The notes beneath the pieces are model-generated. The model had not been told where the DNA came from, searched no databases, and was given only the letters and a program-made list of their open reading frames with translations. Below, in pieces: positions 1-9,032 of a stretch of DNA of 64,000 bases. The DNA lies in assembly GCF_003387075.1 (NCBI RefSeq), contig NZ_QUMQ01000001.1, forward strand, positions 8,742,001-8,806,000, written 5' to 3'. Numbering within the stretch: position 1 is the stretch's first letter; every line of letters begins with the position of its first letter. Source of the DNA: Asanoa ferruginea. Its GTDB lineage: Bacteria; Actinomycetota; Actinomycetes; Mycobacteriales; Micromonosporaceae. Made by a program: the position numbers and the translations under genes.

Positions 1-229
1 CGCCGGGTTCGGCGCCCTCCACGTGGAACGGCCCGCTGACCGGATTGAGGAAAGGGAACTCGCAGACCTGCGAGGGCAGGTCGCCGACACCGCGGACGGC
101 TCCACCGAAGCAGTCTTCGGTGTAGGTCTCCAGGATGTCGCCGGGCTTGATGCGGGCCACCGGCTCGCGGCCGCCGAACGTGTAGCTCAGTTCGGCGGCC
201 GTCGGCCGGTAGCGGAGGACGTCGGTCAC
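1..229 (-). CDS. Acetamidase/formamidase family protein (N-terminal part, runs off left edge)
   Basis: The first 76 codons of a minus-strand gene are present; the rest lies outside the window. The translation contains TFGGREPVARIKPGD and a TEDCFGG stretch, the N-terminal pattern of the FmdA/AmdA acetamidase/formamidase family. Members hydrolyse formamide or short aliphatic amides to ammonia and the acid. The GTG at 229 is the only start: an in-frame stop lies a few codons upstream, and GGCGGA sits just before the GTG. It follows the permease gene by 33 nt on the same strand, so the two probably form an amide or amine uptake-and-use operon. The substrate cannot be told from the fragment. Confidence 0.8.
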   Translation of the reverse strand, partial: MTDVLRYRPTAAELSYTFGGREPVARIKPGDILETYTEDCFGGAVRGVGDLPSQVCEFPFLNPVSGPFHVEGAEPG

Positions 230-262
230 GCTTCCGCCTTCCGGATGTTGGTGCTCGTGATC

Positions 263-1726
263 TTAGGGAGCCGCGGTGAGGTTGTCGTCGGGGTCCACCG
301 TCGTCTCCTCGGACAGGCCCGAGAGCATCGGGGTGCGCTTGGTCGCGACCAGGACGCTGACCACCACGATGCCGATCAGGACCCAGATCCCGCCGATGAG
401 CTGCGCGAAGATCTTCTGGTTGATCACCACGTAGACCAGCATCGCCAGGCCCAGGGCCGGCAGGATCAGGTGCCGCAGCCAGTCGCGGCTGCCGTTGCGG
501 ATCACGTACCACCAGAACACGGTCACGTGCAGCACGATGAACGCGATCAGCGCGCCGAAGTTGACCAGCCGGCCGAGGTCGGTGATCGCCTGCGCCTCGC
601 GGGTGAACCACAGCGTCAGGCCGAGCACCAGCGACAGGGCGGCGACCAGGAAGACCGCGTTGGTCGGCACCGCGTGCTTCGGCGAGACCTTGGCCAGGAA
701 CGCCGGCAACTGCTTGTCGCGGGCCATCGCGAAGAGCAGCCGCGACGTGGCGCCCTGCGCGACCATCGCGTTGGCGATGCCCCAGGCCAGAGCGGTGGCG
801 AGCGAGGTCAGCACATACATCCAGTGCCCGCTGGCCGCCTCGGCCGCCTGCGCGAACTCGTCGCCGACCACCGCGCCGCCGCTGAGCAGGCCGTCGGCGC
901 CGGGCACGAGCATCGAGGCGAGCCAGGTCTGCAGGACGAACAGCACGCCCGCGACGATCAGCGCGCCGGCCATCGCACGACCGATCTTGCTGGCCTCCTC
1001 GCGGTTCTCCTCGGCCAGCATCGAGATGCCGTCGAAGCCGAGGAAGGAGAGCATGGCTACGCCGACCGCGGCGAAGATGAGCGACCAGCCGAACAGGTCA
1101 CCGTTGAACAGCGCGGTGCCGGCGGAGAGCCCGTTGCCCTTGCCCTGACCCAGCGCGATCAGGAAGACGACGACGACCAGGGCCAGCACGATCAGCTCGG
1201 CGATCAGGAACCAGCGCGTGACCGTCGCCGTGATCTTGATGCCGAGGTAGTTGACGAGGGTGTTGACGAGAACGAACAGCACCAGCCAGAGCCAGGTGGG
1301 AATGGCGGAGATGATGGCGTTCATCGAGAATGCCGCGACCACGTAGAGCAGGCTCGGCACGAGGATGTAGTCGAGCAGGATCGCCCAGCCCGCGACGAAT
1401 CCGACCGGCGGTGCGATTCCGCGACTCGCGTAGTTGTAGACCGATCCGGCCATCGGGAAGGCCTTCACCATCTGCGCGTAGGAGTTCGCCGAGAACAGCA
1501 TCGCCACCAGTGCCACGACATAGGTCAGCGCGACCATGCCGCCGGACACCTGGAACACCGAGCCGAAGATGGCGAAGGGGGCGATCGGCACCATGAACAC
1601 GAGGCCGTAGGCCAGCATGTCGATGAAGCGGAGCTCCCGCCGAAGCTCTTGGCGATAGCCGAAGTTTTCGAGGGATGCCGGTCCCTCTGCCGGTTGCGGA
1701 CTCACGTCCGCCTGAGGGGAAGCCAT
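263..1726 (-). CDS. APC superfamily amino acid/polyamine permease
   Basis: A 487-residue integral membrane protein of the amino acid-polyamine-organocation superfamily. A hydrophilic N-terminus of about 30 residues precedes roughly 12 hydrophobic segments. TM1 carries the unwound region typical of the family (GLVFMVPIAPFAIFG), and FPMAGSVYNYASRGI follows in the TM2-TM3 area. The overall pattern resembles PuuP/YcaM-like importers, so an amino acid or amine substrate driven by an ion gradient is likely; the exact substrate is unknown. It is the first gene of a probable two-gene operon with the downstream acetamidase/formamidase, which suggests import of an amide- or amine-containing nitrogen source. 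Confidence 0.88.
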   Translation of the reverse strand: MASPQADVSPQPAEGPASLENFGYRQELRRELRFIDMLAYGLVFMVPIAPFAIFGSVFQVSGGMVALTYVVALVAMLFSANSYAQMVKAFPMAGSVYNYASRGIAPPVGFVAGWAILLDYILVPSLLYVVAAFSMNAIISAIPTWLWLVLFVLVNTLVNYLGIKITATVTRWFLIAELIVLALVVVVFLIALGQGKGNGLSAGTALFNGDLFGWSLIFAAVGVAMLSFLGFDGISMLAEENREEASKIGRAMAGALIVAGVLFVLQTWLASMLVPGADGLLSGGAVVGDEFAQAAEAASGHWMYVLTSLATALAWGIANAMVAQGATSRLLFAMARDKQLPAFLAKVSPKHAVPTNAVFLVAALSLVLGLTLWFTREAQAITDLGRLVNFGALIAFIVLHVTVFWWYVIRNGSRDWLRHLILPALGLAMLVYVVINQKIFAQLIGGIWVLIGIVVVSVLVATKRTPMLSGLSEETTVDPDDNLTAAP

Positions 1727-2024
1727 GAGGCGTCACGATAGTGGTCGATGATCGTTTATGAAAGATATCGATCCGCCATTTCATGGCGCGGTTTGTCGTT
1801 GTTTTCAGTTATCCGCTCAAGGGCCCACCGCACGGTCATTTCACCCAACCTGGACAGCGGAGGCACGCGGGTCGGCGCCGCCGAAAAATCCAGATAGCCT
1901 GATGGGACGGGTGGGGCCGGCGGTGTTGCGGCGGCTTGCCGAATTCCCCCCGCACCGGGTGAACCAAACCACGGGCCCAGACGCTCTTGAGTATGAAGCC
2001 GCAGCACCCCCGAGGAGGAGGCCC
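1727..2024. other. Divergent intergenic region before moxR-like operon
   Basis: About 300 nt between the permease (leftward) and the MoxR gene (rightward). The part near the permease is AT-richer than its surroundings and contains a small hairpin CGCCAT-TTC-ATGGCG. An open frame continues upstream of the MoxR GTG but lacks a ribosome binding site, so I treat it as non-coding. I see no clear operator. Confidence 0.5.
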
Positions 2025-3071
2025 GTGACACAACAAACCTGGGACGAGTTGGGCGCACCGCTGCCCGGTCCCGAGTTCCGAGCCGCCAGCGATGCCATCG
2101 TGACCAACATCGAGCAGGTCATCGAGGGCAAGACGGCCACGGTGCGGCTCGCGCTCGCCGTCCTGCTCGCCGAGGGCCACCTCCTGATCGAAGATGTGCC
2201 CGGCGTCGGCAAGACCAAGCTGGCCAAGGCGCTGGCGCGGTCCATCGACTGTTCGGTGCGACGCATCCAGTTCACCCCCGACCTGCTGCCCAGCGACGTC
2301 ACCGGGGTGAGCGTCTACAACCAGGAGAACCACGACTTCGAGTTCAAGCCGGGCGCGGTGTTCGCCAACCTGGTGGTCGGCGACGAGATCAACCGTGCGT
2401 CGCCGAAGACCCAGTCGGCGCTGCTCGAGTGCATGGAAGAACATCAGGTCACCGTCGACGGCACCACCTATGAGCTGCAGACGCCGTTCATGGTGATCGC
2501 GACCCAGAACCCGATCGAGATGGAGGGGACCTACCCGCTGCCGGAGGCGCAGCGCGACCGGTTCACCGCCCGGATCGCGATGGGCTACCCCGACCAGGCC
2601 TCAGAGCTCAAGATGCTCGACGCGCACGGCGCGCACGACCCGATCTACGGCCTGCGCGCGGTCTCCGACGCCGTCACGGTGCGCCGGCTGATCGCGACCG
2701 TTCGCGACGTGCACGTCGCCGAGGCGGTCAAGCAATACGCGGTCGACCTGGTCACCGCCACCCGCGAGGCGCCCGACCTGCGGCTGGGCGCGTCACCTCG
2801 CGCGGCGCTCCAGCTCATCCGCACCGCTCGCGCGGTCGCCGCGCTGGAGGGCCGCGACTACGTGCTCCCCGACGACCTACAGGCGCTGGCCGTGCCGGTG
2901 CTCGCGCACCGCATCATCCCGACGGCCGACGCCCAGCTCGCCCGGCGCACGACCGACGCGATCGTCGCCGACATCGTGCACCGGCTGCCGCTCCCCCACC
3001 ACCGCGGCCAGTCCCCCTACGACACCAGGGCACCGCAGACCGACGGCCGCGGCGACTACCGGAGGATGTGA
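2025..3071 (+). CDS. MoxR-family AAA+ ATPase
   Basis: A 348-residue AAA+ ATPase of the MoxR family, chaperone-like enzymes often paired with DUF58 and transglutaminase-like proteins. Walker A is GVGKT (residues 60-64) and Walker B is VVGDEINR (117-124). The sensor-1 region ATQNPIEMEGTYPLPEAQRDRF is the family hallmark. I chose the GTG at 2025 because GAGGAGGAG lies about 5 nt upstream; the frame stays open further upstream but without a binding site. The DUF58 gene starts 1 nt after the stop codon, and the three genes to 6818 form one translationally coupled operon. Its client is not evident, but cell-envelope or maturation functions are usual. Confidence 0.93.
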   Translation: MTQQTWDELGAPLPGPEFRAASDAIVTNIEQVIEGKTATVRLALAVLLAEGHLLIEDVPGVGKTKLAKALARSIDCSVRRIQFTPDLLPSDVTGVSVYNQENHDFEFKPGAVFANLVVGDEINRASPKTQSALLECMEEHQVTVDGTTYELQTPFMVIATQNPIEMEGTYPLPEAQRDRFTARIAMGYPDQASELKMLDAHGAHDPIYGLRAVSDAVTVRRLIATVRDVHVAEAVKQYAVDLVTATREAPDLRLGASPRAALQLIRTARAVAALEGRDYVLPDDLQALAVPVLAHRIIPTADAQLARRTTDAIVADIVHRLPLPHHRGQSPYDTRAPQTDGRGDYRRM

Positions 3072-3072
3072 C

Positions 3073-4380
3073 GTGCGCGAGGCGCTGCGCGGGCTGACCA
3101 CGCGCGGTCGCTCGTTCCTCGCCGCGGGCGGCGCGGCCGCCCTGTCGGCGTTGATCCTTGGTGAGAAAGACCTGCTCCGGGTCGCGGTGCTGCTGGCGGT
3201 CCTGCCGCTGCTCGCCGCGGCCTACGTCGGGCGCAGCCGCTACAAGCTGGCCTGCAGCCGGTCGCTCGACCCGCACCGGGTGCAGGTCGGCGCCAGCTCG
3301 CGGGTGATCCTGCGGTTGCAGAACCTGTCCCGGCTGCCGACCGGCACCCTGCTGCTCGAAGACCGGCTGCCCTACGCGCTCGGCAGCCGGCCCCGGGTGG
3401 TGCTCGAACGGCTCGGCGCGCACCAGGCCAGCTCCGTGGCCTACACGGTGCGGGCCGACGTCCGCGGCCGCTACGAGGTCGGCCCGCTGGTGGTCCGGCT
3501 GACCGACCCGTTCGGGCTGTGCGAGCTGTCCCGGTCGTTCCCCTCGGTCGACCGGCTCACCGTCATCCCACAGGTGGTGCCGCTCCCGCCGGTGCGCCTG
3601 GTCGGCGAGTTCAACGGCACCGGCGACAGCCGGGCCCGCTCGGTCGCCGTGCACGGCGAAGACGACGCGGCGACCCGCGAATACCGGCGCGGCGACGACC
3701 TGCGGCGGGTCCACTGGAAGTCGACCGCGCGGGTCGGCGAGCTGATGGTCCGCCGCGAGGAGCAGCCTTGGGAGAGCCGGGCCACCGTCGTTCTCGACAC
3801 CCGGCAATACGGGCACCGGGGCGAGGGCCCGACGTCGAGCTTCGAGTGGGCGGTCTCGGCCGCCGCCTCGATCGCGGTGCACCTGCGCGCGGCGGGCTAC
3901 AAGCTGCGGCTGGTCACCGACGCCGGCGTCGACGTCGACGCGGGTGAGGCGGGCGGCGAGGGCACGCTCCTCGACCACCTCGCCGACGTCAAGCTGACCC
4001 CGCGCGGCGACGTGGGGCTGCTGGTCGAGCGGGTCCGCCGGCGCTCCGACGGCGGTCTGGTGATCGCGGTCCTCGGCGGCCTCGAACCCGGCGAGACCGA
4101 GTTGCTGGCCGCCCTGCGCGGCAACAACGCCACCTGCATCGCGGTGTTGGTCGACACGTCGACCTGGCTCAACCTCGCACCCGAGGCCCGGGCCGAAGCC
4201 GACGCGGCCCAGGAGGCCGCCGCGCTCGGCCTGCTCAGCAGCGGCTGGCGGGTGGTCGGTGCCGCACACGGCGCCAAGCTGCCGGCGCTGTGGCCGCAGG
4301 CCGCGCGCGGTTCGCAGGGCTTCGCCTACCGGGCCACCATGGCCGAGACGGTCGCCGGAACGTTGGGAGTGGCGCGATGA
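3073..4380 (+). CDS. DUF58 domain-containing membrane protein
   Basis: A 435-residue protein with two hydrophobic segments near residues 13-30 and 34-52 followed by a soluble region. The DUF58 signature REYRRGDDLRRVHWKSTA lies at residues 202-219, and a VWA-like fold follows. These proteins are regular operon partners of MoxR ATPases; the molecular role is not established. The GTG start lies 1 nt after the MoxR stop and GGAGGA is 6 nt before it, indicating tight coupling. The stop overlaps the next start (ATGA). Confidence 0.9.
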   Translation: MREALRGLTTRGRSFLAAGGAAALSALILGEKDLLRVAVLLAVLPLLAAAYVGRSRYKLACSRSLDPHRVQVGASSRVILRLQNLSRLPTGTLLLEDRLPYALGSRPRVVLERLGAHQASSVAYTVRADVRGRYEVGPLVVRLTDPFGLCELSRSFPSVDRLTVIPQVVPLPPVRLVGEFNGTGDSRARSVAVHGEDDAATREYRRGDDLRRVHWKSTARVGELMVRREEQPWESRATVVLDTRQYGHRGEGPTSSFEWAVSAAASIAVHLRAAGYKLRLVTDAGVDVDAGEAGGEGTLLDHLADVKLTPRGDVGLLVERVRRRSDGGLVIAVLGGLEPGETELLAALRGNNATCIAVLVDTSTWLNLAPEARAEADAAQEAAALGLLSSGWRVVGAAHGAKLPALWPQAARGSQGFAYRATMAETVAGTLGVAR

Positions 4381-6818
4381 GGAGCCGGCGGCACATGGGG
4401 CTGGTGGCGGCGGTCGCCACGCTGATGGCCGCGGCTCCCCTGAGCACCATCTTCGAGCAGTGGACCTGGCTGATCCAGTGCACCATCGCGGTCGCGCTGA
4501 TCGCCGGCGCGGCCACCCTGGCCCGCACCGCGCGGGCACCGGTGTGGGCCCAGTTCATCGCGATGGCGGTGACCCTGCTGCTGGCGCTGACCTGGCTGTT
4601 CCCCAGCGGCCAGGAGATCCTCGGGATCCTGCCGTGGACCGGCACGCTCGAACACTTCGGCGCGCTGCTCGCCCAGTCCGGCGAAGACATGCGCACCTTC
4701 GCCGTCCTGGTGCCCGACAGCGACCCGCTGCTGTTCGTCACCGTGCTGGGCATCGGCTCGGTCGCGGTGATCGTCGACCTGGCGGTGGTCGGCCTGCGCC
4801 GCCCGGCACTGGCCGGCCTGCCGATGCTGGCCATCTACTCGGTGCCCGTCGCGGTCTACGCCGACAGCGTCTCGTTCCTGCCCTTCGTGGTCGGCGCGAT
4901 GGGCTTCCTCTGGCTGCTGGTCGCCGACAAGGTCGACGGCGTGCGCCGCTTCGGCCGCCGGTTCACCGGCGACGGGCGTGACGTCGACGTCTGGGAGCCG
5001 TCACCACTGGCCGCGGCCGGCCGCCGGCTCGCGGTGGTCGGCGTGATCCTGGCGGTCGCGCTGCCGGTCGCCATCCCCGGCATGACCTCGGGCCTGCTGT
5101 CGCGCTTCAACAACGGCTCCGGCGACGGCGCCGGCCTCGGCGACGGCTCCGGCCGCCCCGGGCGGATCAACCTGTTCGCGGCGTTGCAGGGCCAGCTCCG
5201 GCAGAACAAGGTGATCACCTTCGCGCGCGTGACGACCACCGACCCCGACCCGTTCTACCTGCGCTTCGCGGTCGCCGACGACGTCACCTCCGAGGGCTTC
5301 CGCAGCCGCTCGCCGCAGGGCCGCAGCCTGCGCCAGCTCGAAGACCCGCGAGCGGCGCCCCGCGCCGGGGTCAGCTACGAGCAGTATTCGGCGCAGGTCG
5401 AGATGTCGACCGACTACCAGATGCAGTTCGCACCGGTCTACGGCGTGCCGATCGGCACCGAGGGCCTCGACAACCAGTGGCTCTACGACACCAACCAGCA
5501 GGTCATCTTCTCCAACCGCGCGACCGCGCGCGACAAGGACTACCGGTTCGACTTCGTCCGGGCCAACTTCACCGAAGACGCGCTGCGGGCCGCCGACGCG
5601 CCCGACCCCGACAGCCTCGAGGTCAAGCGCTTCACCCAGGTGCCCCAGGTCCAACAGGTGCGCACCAAGGTCAACGAGCTGATCGTCGGCAAGACCAACA
5701 CCTACGACCGGGTGATGGCGATCTACCGCTACTTCTCGTCGGCCAACGGCTTCCGCTACGAGTTGCAGACCGAGGGCGGCACCTCCGGTGAGGACATCGT
5801 CAACTTCCTGACCAACAAGAAGGGCTACTGCCAGCAATACGCGGCGACGATGGCCTGGATGGTCCGCCAGGCCGGCATCCCGGCGAGGGTGGCCTTCGGC
5901 TTCACCAACGGCACCTCCCGCGACGGCGACGCGATGGTCCTGACGAACTACAACCTGCACGCCTGGACCGAGGTCTACTTCGGCCCCGAATACGGCTGGG
6001 TGCCGTTCGACGCGACCCCGCGCACCGGCGTGCCCGGCGCGCTGCGCCCTGACTACGCACCCGACCCCGACCAGGTGCGGGTGACCCCGTCGGCGACCCC
6101 GTCGTCAGCGGCGGGCGCGGGCAGCGACGACCCGAGCGACCTGCCGGGCAAGGAAGACCCGGGCGGCAACGAGGCCCTGCCATCGGGCCCAGCACCGACG
6201 ATGCCGATGTGGCCGTTCTACACGGGCGCCGGCGTGCTGCTGGCGCTGATCTTCCTGGGCGCACCGGCGTTCCGCCGGTCCACCCTGCGCCGCCGGCGTC
6301 GCATCCTGGCCACGGCGAGCGCCACGGCCGAGCTACAACCAGGAGCAGCGACGGTCCTCCCGACGAGCGACGAGGCCCGAAGAAGCCGGGCCCACGCCCA
6401 CGCGGCGTGGGACGAACTGATCGACACGCTGGTCGACTACCGGGTCCCGATCGACCTGACCGAAACCCCTCGGGCAACGGCCGAACGCCTGGCAGTGGCA
6501 GAGCTGCGCGGCGACGCGACGGGCGCGATCGACGGCGTGCGACTGCTGGGGCAGGCGGAGGAACGGGCGCGCTACGCCCGCAGCCCGCTGACCGGGCCGG
6601 GCCTGACCGAGGCGGTCCGCTCGGTCCGCCGCGGCCTGTCCGGCCGGGCGACCCGACGGGTCCGCGTGGTGGCGGCGCTCTTCCCGCCGTCGGTCGTGGC
6701 CCGCTGGCGGGGTGCGGTGGTCGACGTGTCGACGTCGGCGGTGACCACGGTGTCCCGGCTGCGCGAGCGACTGGGGCGGCTCAGCCCGCGGCGGTTGCTG
6801 ACCAACCGGGCCCGCTGA
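4377..6818 (+). CDS. Transglutaminase-like membrane protein (TgpA family)
   Basis: An 813-residue protein. The N-terminal part has several membrane segments (DUF3488/TgpA-N type), a papain-like transglutaminase core lies in the middle, and a membrane segment near residue 620 precedes a C-terminal DUF4129-like cytosolic tail. The catalytic triad is visible: Cys485 in GYCQQYA, His528 in LHAWTE and Asp545 in FDATP. A Ser/Pro-rich linker follows the core. The start ATG overlaps the DUF58 stop as ATGA. With MoxR and DUF58 it forms the well-known three-gene module; the substrate of the extracytoplasmic core is unknown. A strong terminator follows. Confidence 0.9.
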   Translation: MRSRRHMGLVAAVATLMAAAPLSTIFEQWTWLIQCTIAVALIAGAATLARTARAPVWAQFIAMAVTLLLALTWLFPSGQEILGILPWTGTLEHFGALLAQSGEDMRTFAVLVPDSDPLLFVTVLGIGSVAVIVDLAVVGLRRPALAGLPMLAIYSVPVAVYADSVSFLPFVVGAMGFLWLLVADKVDGVRRFGRRFTGDGRDVDVWEPSPLAAAGRRLAVVGVILAVALPVAIPGMTSGLLSRFNNGSGDGAGLGDGSGRPGRINLFAALQGQLRQNKVITFARVTTTDPDPFYLRFAVADDVTSEGFRSRSPQGRSLRQLEDPRAAPRAGVSYEQYSAQVEMSTDYQMQFAPVYGVPIGTEGLDNQWLYDTNQQVIFSNRATARDKDYRFDFVRANFTEDALRAADAPDPDSLEVKRFTQVPQVQQVRTKVNELIVGKTNTYDRVMAIYRYFSSANGFRYELQTEGGTSGEDIVNFLTNKKGYCQQYAATMAWMVRQAGIPARVAFGFTNGTSRDGDAMVLTNYNLHAWTEVYFGPEYGWVPFDATPRTGVPGALRPDYAPDPDQVRVTPSATPSSAAGAGSDDPSDLPGKEDPGGNEALPSGPAPTMPMWPFYTGAGVLLALIFLGAPAFRRSTLRRRRRILATASATAELQPGAATVLPTSDEARRSRAHAHAAWDELIDTLVDYRVPIDLTETPRATAERLAVAELRGDATGAIDGVRLLGQAEERARYARSPLTGPGLTEAVRSVRRGLSGRATRRVRVVAALFPPSVVARWRGAVVDVSTSAVTTVSRLRERLGRLSPRRLLTNRAR

Positions 6819-6831
6819 CGGCGGTTCATGA

Positions 6832-6866
6832 GGCCGCGCCACCGTTTCTGGTGGCGCGGCCTTTCG
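6832..6866 (+). terminator. Intrinsic terminator after the MoxR-DUF58-TgpA operon
   Basis: A perfect 12-bp stem (GGCCGCGCCACC / GGTGGCGCGGCC) with a 6-nt loop GTTTCT is followed by TTTCGTCT. It starts 14 nt after the transglutaminase stop. Confidence 0.85.
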
Positions 6867-7042
6867 TCTGGCAGGGGTGAGTGCCGCCATCCACGCGGTC
6901 GCGGTAGGCGCGGCAGGGCGACCCGCAGCGGCATCGGCGCGGTGGCCGTTGGCTCCTTCCCAGCGACCGGCGAGCGGTGCAGCGGCCATCCACGCGCCCA
7001 GGCAAGCGCTGCCTCTCAGCCGGCCGGGCTGTAGCGGTCTGC

Positions 7043-7358
7043 GGTGGTCGTGCGGCGCGCGGTGGTCGCCAGCGGTGGTCGCCCACGACGCACGGTGGTC
7101 GCGCGGCCCGCGGCGGTCGGGCGCCGCCCGCGGTGGTCGGGCGCCGCCCGCGGTGGTCGCCCACGAAGCGCGATAGTCGCGGCCCGCGGTGGTCGCCCGC
7201 CGTCCGCGGTGGTCGCGCGGCCCGCGGCGGTCGCGCGTCGCCCGCGGCGGTCGCCCACGACGCGCGATGGTCGCGCGGCCCGCGGCGGTCGCGCGCCGTC
7301 CGCGGTGGTCGCCCGCCTTTCGCGGTGGTCGCCCACGACGCGCAGTCCGCGGTGGTCG
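7043..7358. repeat. Intergenic degenerate tandem array, 18-20 nt period
   Basis: About 17 copies of a GGYGGTCG core start at 7043, 7061, 7074, 7094, 7112, 7132, 7152, 7172, 7188, 7208, 7226, 7246, 7266, 7284, 7304, 7324 and 7351. Most spacings are 20 or 18 nt, and variable linkers such as CGCGGCCCGC lie between the cores. All frames through it read as low-complexity Arg/Pro/Gly, with no start signal. It fills most of the 580-nt gap between the terminator at 6832 and the GNAT pseudogene. In 6867-7042 I see nothing recognisable. Confidence 0.8.
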
Positions 7359-7400
7359 CGCGCGGCGCGCGCTTCGAGCGGTCCGGCTGGCGGTCGGGGG

Positions 7401-8467
7401 TCAGCCCGGCTGGGCGATGGCTCGGGCATCCGGCCAGGCGACGCGGAGCTTGCGGGGATTGCCGTTGAGCCGGCCCGGGATGCCGCCGGGGGCGGAGATC
7501 AGCGCGTGCTCCACGACCTGGCCGCCGTGGGCGGCGTAGAACGCCTGGGCCGCGGTGTTCTGCTCCTGCACCCACAGGTAAAGCGCCGGGGTGGCGCCAC
7601 GCTCGGCCGCTACCGCGGCGGCGCGCATGATCAGTCGCGAACCGACCCCACCGCGGTGCCGGTCGGTGGCGACATGAGGTTGTCGATCAAGGAGCCCCAG
7701 CGCGGATCGTCATCAACGACAAGGTGGACGAATCCGACGAGCGTCGATGCCGCCGCGGCCATGTGTCGGGTATCGGACTCACCCGCCGCGCCGGTCCGCC
7801 ACGCCGTATCGCTAGTGATCGCGACCAATCGGTCATCGCCCGGCGTGGCTAAGTCGCCCACGGCCGTCAGCGGCGGGTCATGATCGCCAGCCGCACCACA
7901 CCGCCGCGTCTCTCCCCCGGTCGGCACGGCGCCGTCTCGAGCCCGGGGCACGTGGTGGTAGGGCGCCGCGACTTCGTCGGCAACAGGGCGCGTGCTGACC
8001 TGCGGCAAGTGGTGGTCGGGCACCACCGCTTGGCCGGCAACAGGGCGCGTGCTGACCTGCGGCAGGCGGTGGAAGGGCACCACCGCTTCGCCGCAAGCAG
8101 GGCGCGTGCTGACCTGCGGCAGGCGGTGGAAGGGCACCTCCACTTCGTCAGCAACAGGGAGCGTGTTGACCTGCGGCCGATGGTCGCCTGCGACCGCATC
8201 GATCGTCGCCACAACGGTCACCGGCCCGGCGCCGGCGGGTGCTGGACCCGCGCTGGCCTGGGCGACCGAGTCGGCCTCGGCCACGATCGTCACGCGGCGG
8301 GGGTCGGTCGCGGCCAGGCGGGCGGTCCAGACCGCCAAGCGGTCGGCGTCGATGTCGCCGTCGAGGTAGGCGTCCGCGTAGGCGCCTCGGTAGTAGCGGC
8401 GCCAGCTGGCCGCGTGTAGGGCGGCCACGGCCGCCGCGTCGCTGGTCAGCGCCGGTCTGAAGAGCAC
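7401..8467 (-). pseudogene. GNAT acetyltransferase broken by a frameshift and carrying a repeat-rich insertion
   Basis: The N-terminal part (from GTG 8467: VLFRPALTSDAAAVAALHAASW) and the C-terminal part are in different frames of the minus strand. The frame reaching WGSLIDNL continues as MSPPTG to a stop at 7631. The other frame reads HVATDRHRGGVGSRLIM, the GNAT motif A with its acetyl-CoA loop, and runs on to 7401. A single missing base near 7676 explains the break. Between AEAD and TLVGFVHLV, where GNAT proteins have only a short beta-hairpin turn, there is about 175 residues of extra sequence including a 19-residue tandem repeat. The upstream ATG at 8509 falls inside a terminator stem, so the GTG is preferred. 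A sequencing error could also explain the frameshift. Confidence 0.72.
7991..8176 (-). repeat. 57-nt coding minisatellite inside the GNAT gene
   Basis: CGTGCTGACCTGCGG or a close variant recurs at 7991, 8048, 8105 and 8162, exactly 57 nt apart. On the minus strand it encodes a 19-residue unit of the type VSTRPVAGQAVVPDHHLPQ, repeated about four times with divergence at the ends. The period is a multiple of three, so the frame was kept through the duplications. Confidence 0.88.
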
Positions 8468-8490
8468 GGCGCGCGCCGGGGAATGGACGC

Positions 8491-8520
8491 AAAAAGGCGT
8501 CGGACGCATGGTCCGACGCC
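8491..8520 (-). terminator. Intrinsic terminator of the DUF3040 gene
   Basis: On the minus strand GGCGTCGGAC and GTCCGACGCC form a perfect 10-bp stem with a 5-nt loop followed by TTTTT. It lies 50 nt past the DUF3040 stop and just before the GNAT start. Confidence 0.9.
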
Positions 8521-8570
8521 ACCAGAGATATGGCCCGATGTGGCGGCCCGGGTGCCGCCGCAGCGGATTG

Positions 8571-8954
8571 TCAGCGGTGTCCCTCTGGGCGCTGCTTCCA
8601 GCGCTCTTCGAGACGGTCGAGCAGGCCTGATCTGCGCGCGCGGGTGCGGCGGCTGGCGGTGCCACCGACGACGTGCAGGTCGGGCTGTTGGCCCTTGCGG
8701 TGCGACTGCATGGCGAACGCCGCGGCACCCAGCATGATGACGAAACCCGCCACGCCGAGCAGCGGTGTCTTGTTCACCGTGCCGAAGACAACCAGGGCCA
8801 GGCCAGCGATGATCACGGCGGCGGCCAAGAGCAGACGACGCCGCGCGTGGAAACGCGGGTCGCTGGCGCGCACGGCCGAGGCGAACTTGGGATCCTCGGC
8901 AAGCGACCGCTCGATCTGCTCGAACAGCCGCTGCTCGTGCTCCGAGAGCGGCAC
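8571..8954 (-). CDS. DUF3040 domain-containing membrane protein
   Basis: A 127-residue protein beginning MPLSEHEQRLFEQIERSLAEDP, the recognisable opening of the DUF3040 family of small actinobacterial membrane proteins. Two adjacent hydrophobic segments (about residues 41-60 and 65-82) form a hairpin, leaving a basic C-terminal tail with RRTRARRSG. The function of the family is unknown. It is transcribed alone and ends at a strong terminator. Confidence 0.9.
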   Translation of the reverse strand: MPLSEHEQRLFEQIERSLAEDPKFASAVRASDPRFHARRRLLLAAAVIIAGLALVVFGTVNKTPLLGVAGFVIMLGAAAFAMQSHRKGQQPDLHVVGGTASRRTRARRSGLLDRLEERWKQRPEGHR

Positions 8955-9032
8955 GGCACTCCTCCCCGGTCGTGCGGTCGACCCGGGCGGGCCGACAGAC
9001 CGTGACAGTCAACCGACTGCTTACCCGCAAGT

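Noticed and set aside
23-1741. A long + strand open frame opposite the amino acid permease
   Set aside because: Its translation is Arg/Asp/His-rich without any domain. The minus strand encodes a clear APC permease and an amidase start. It is a GC-rich shadow frame; several similar ones were dropped throughout.
7043-7358. CRISPR array
   Set aside because: Repeat cores are only about 8 nt with 10-12-nt linkers that resemble each other, and no cas genes are present.
7016-7429. A coding repeat protein (Arg-Pro-Pro-Arg-Ala-Ala type) across the array
   Set aside because: Several frames on both strands are open because of GC bias, spacing is not a multiple of three, and no start signal or neighbour supports translation.
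7660-7690. Programmed ribosomal frameshift in the GNAT gene
   Set aside because: No slippery heptamer or downstream structure is evident at the break, and a single missing base gives a simpler explanation.
8467-8509. ATG at 8509 as the GNAT start
   Set aside because: It falls within the stem-loop of the upstream gene's terminator, so a transcript beginning further downstream at the GTG is more likely.
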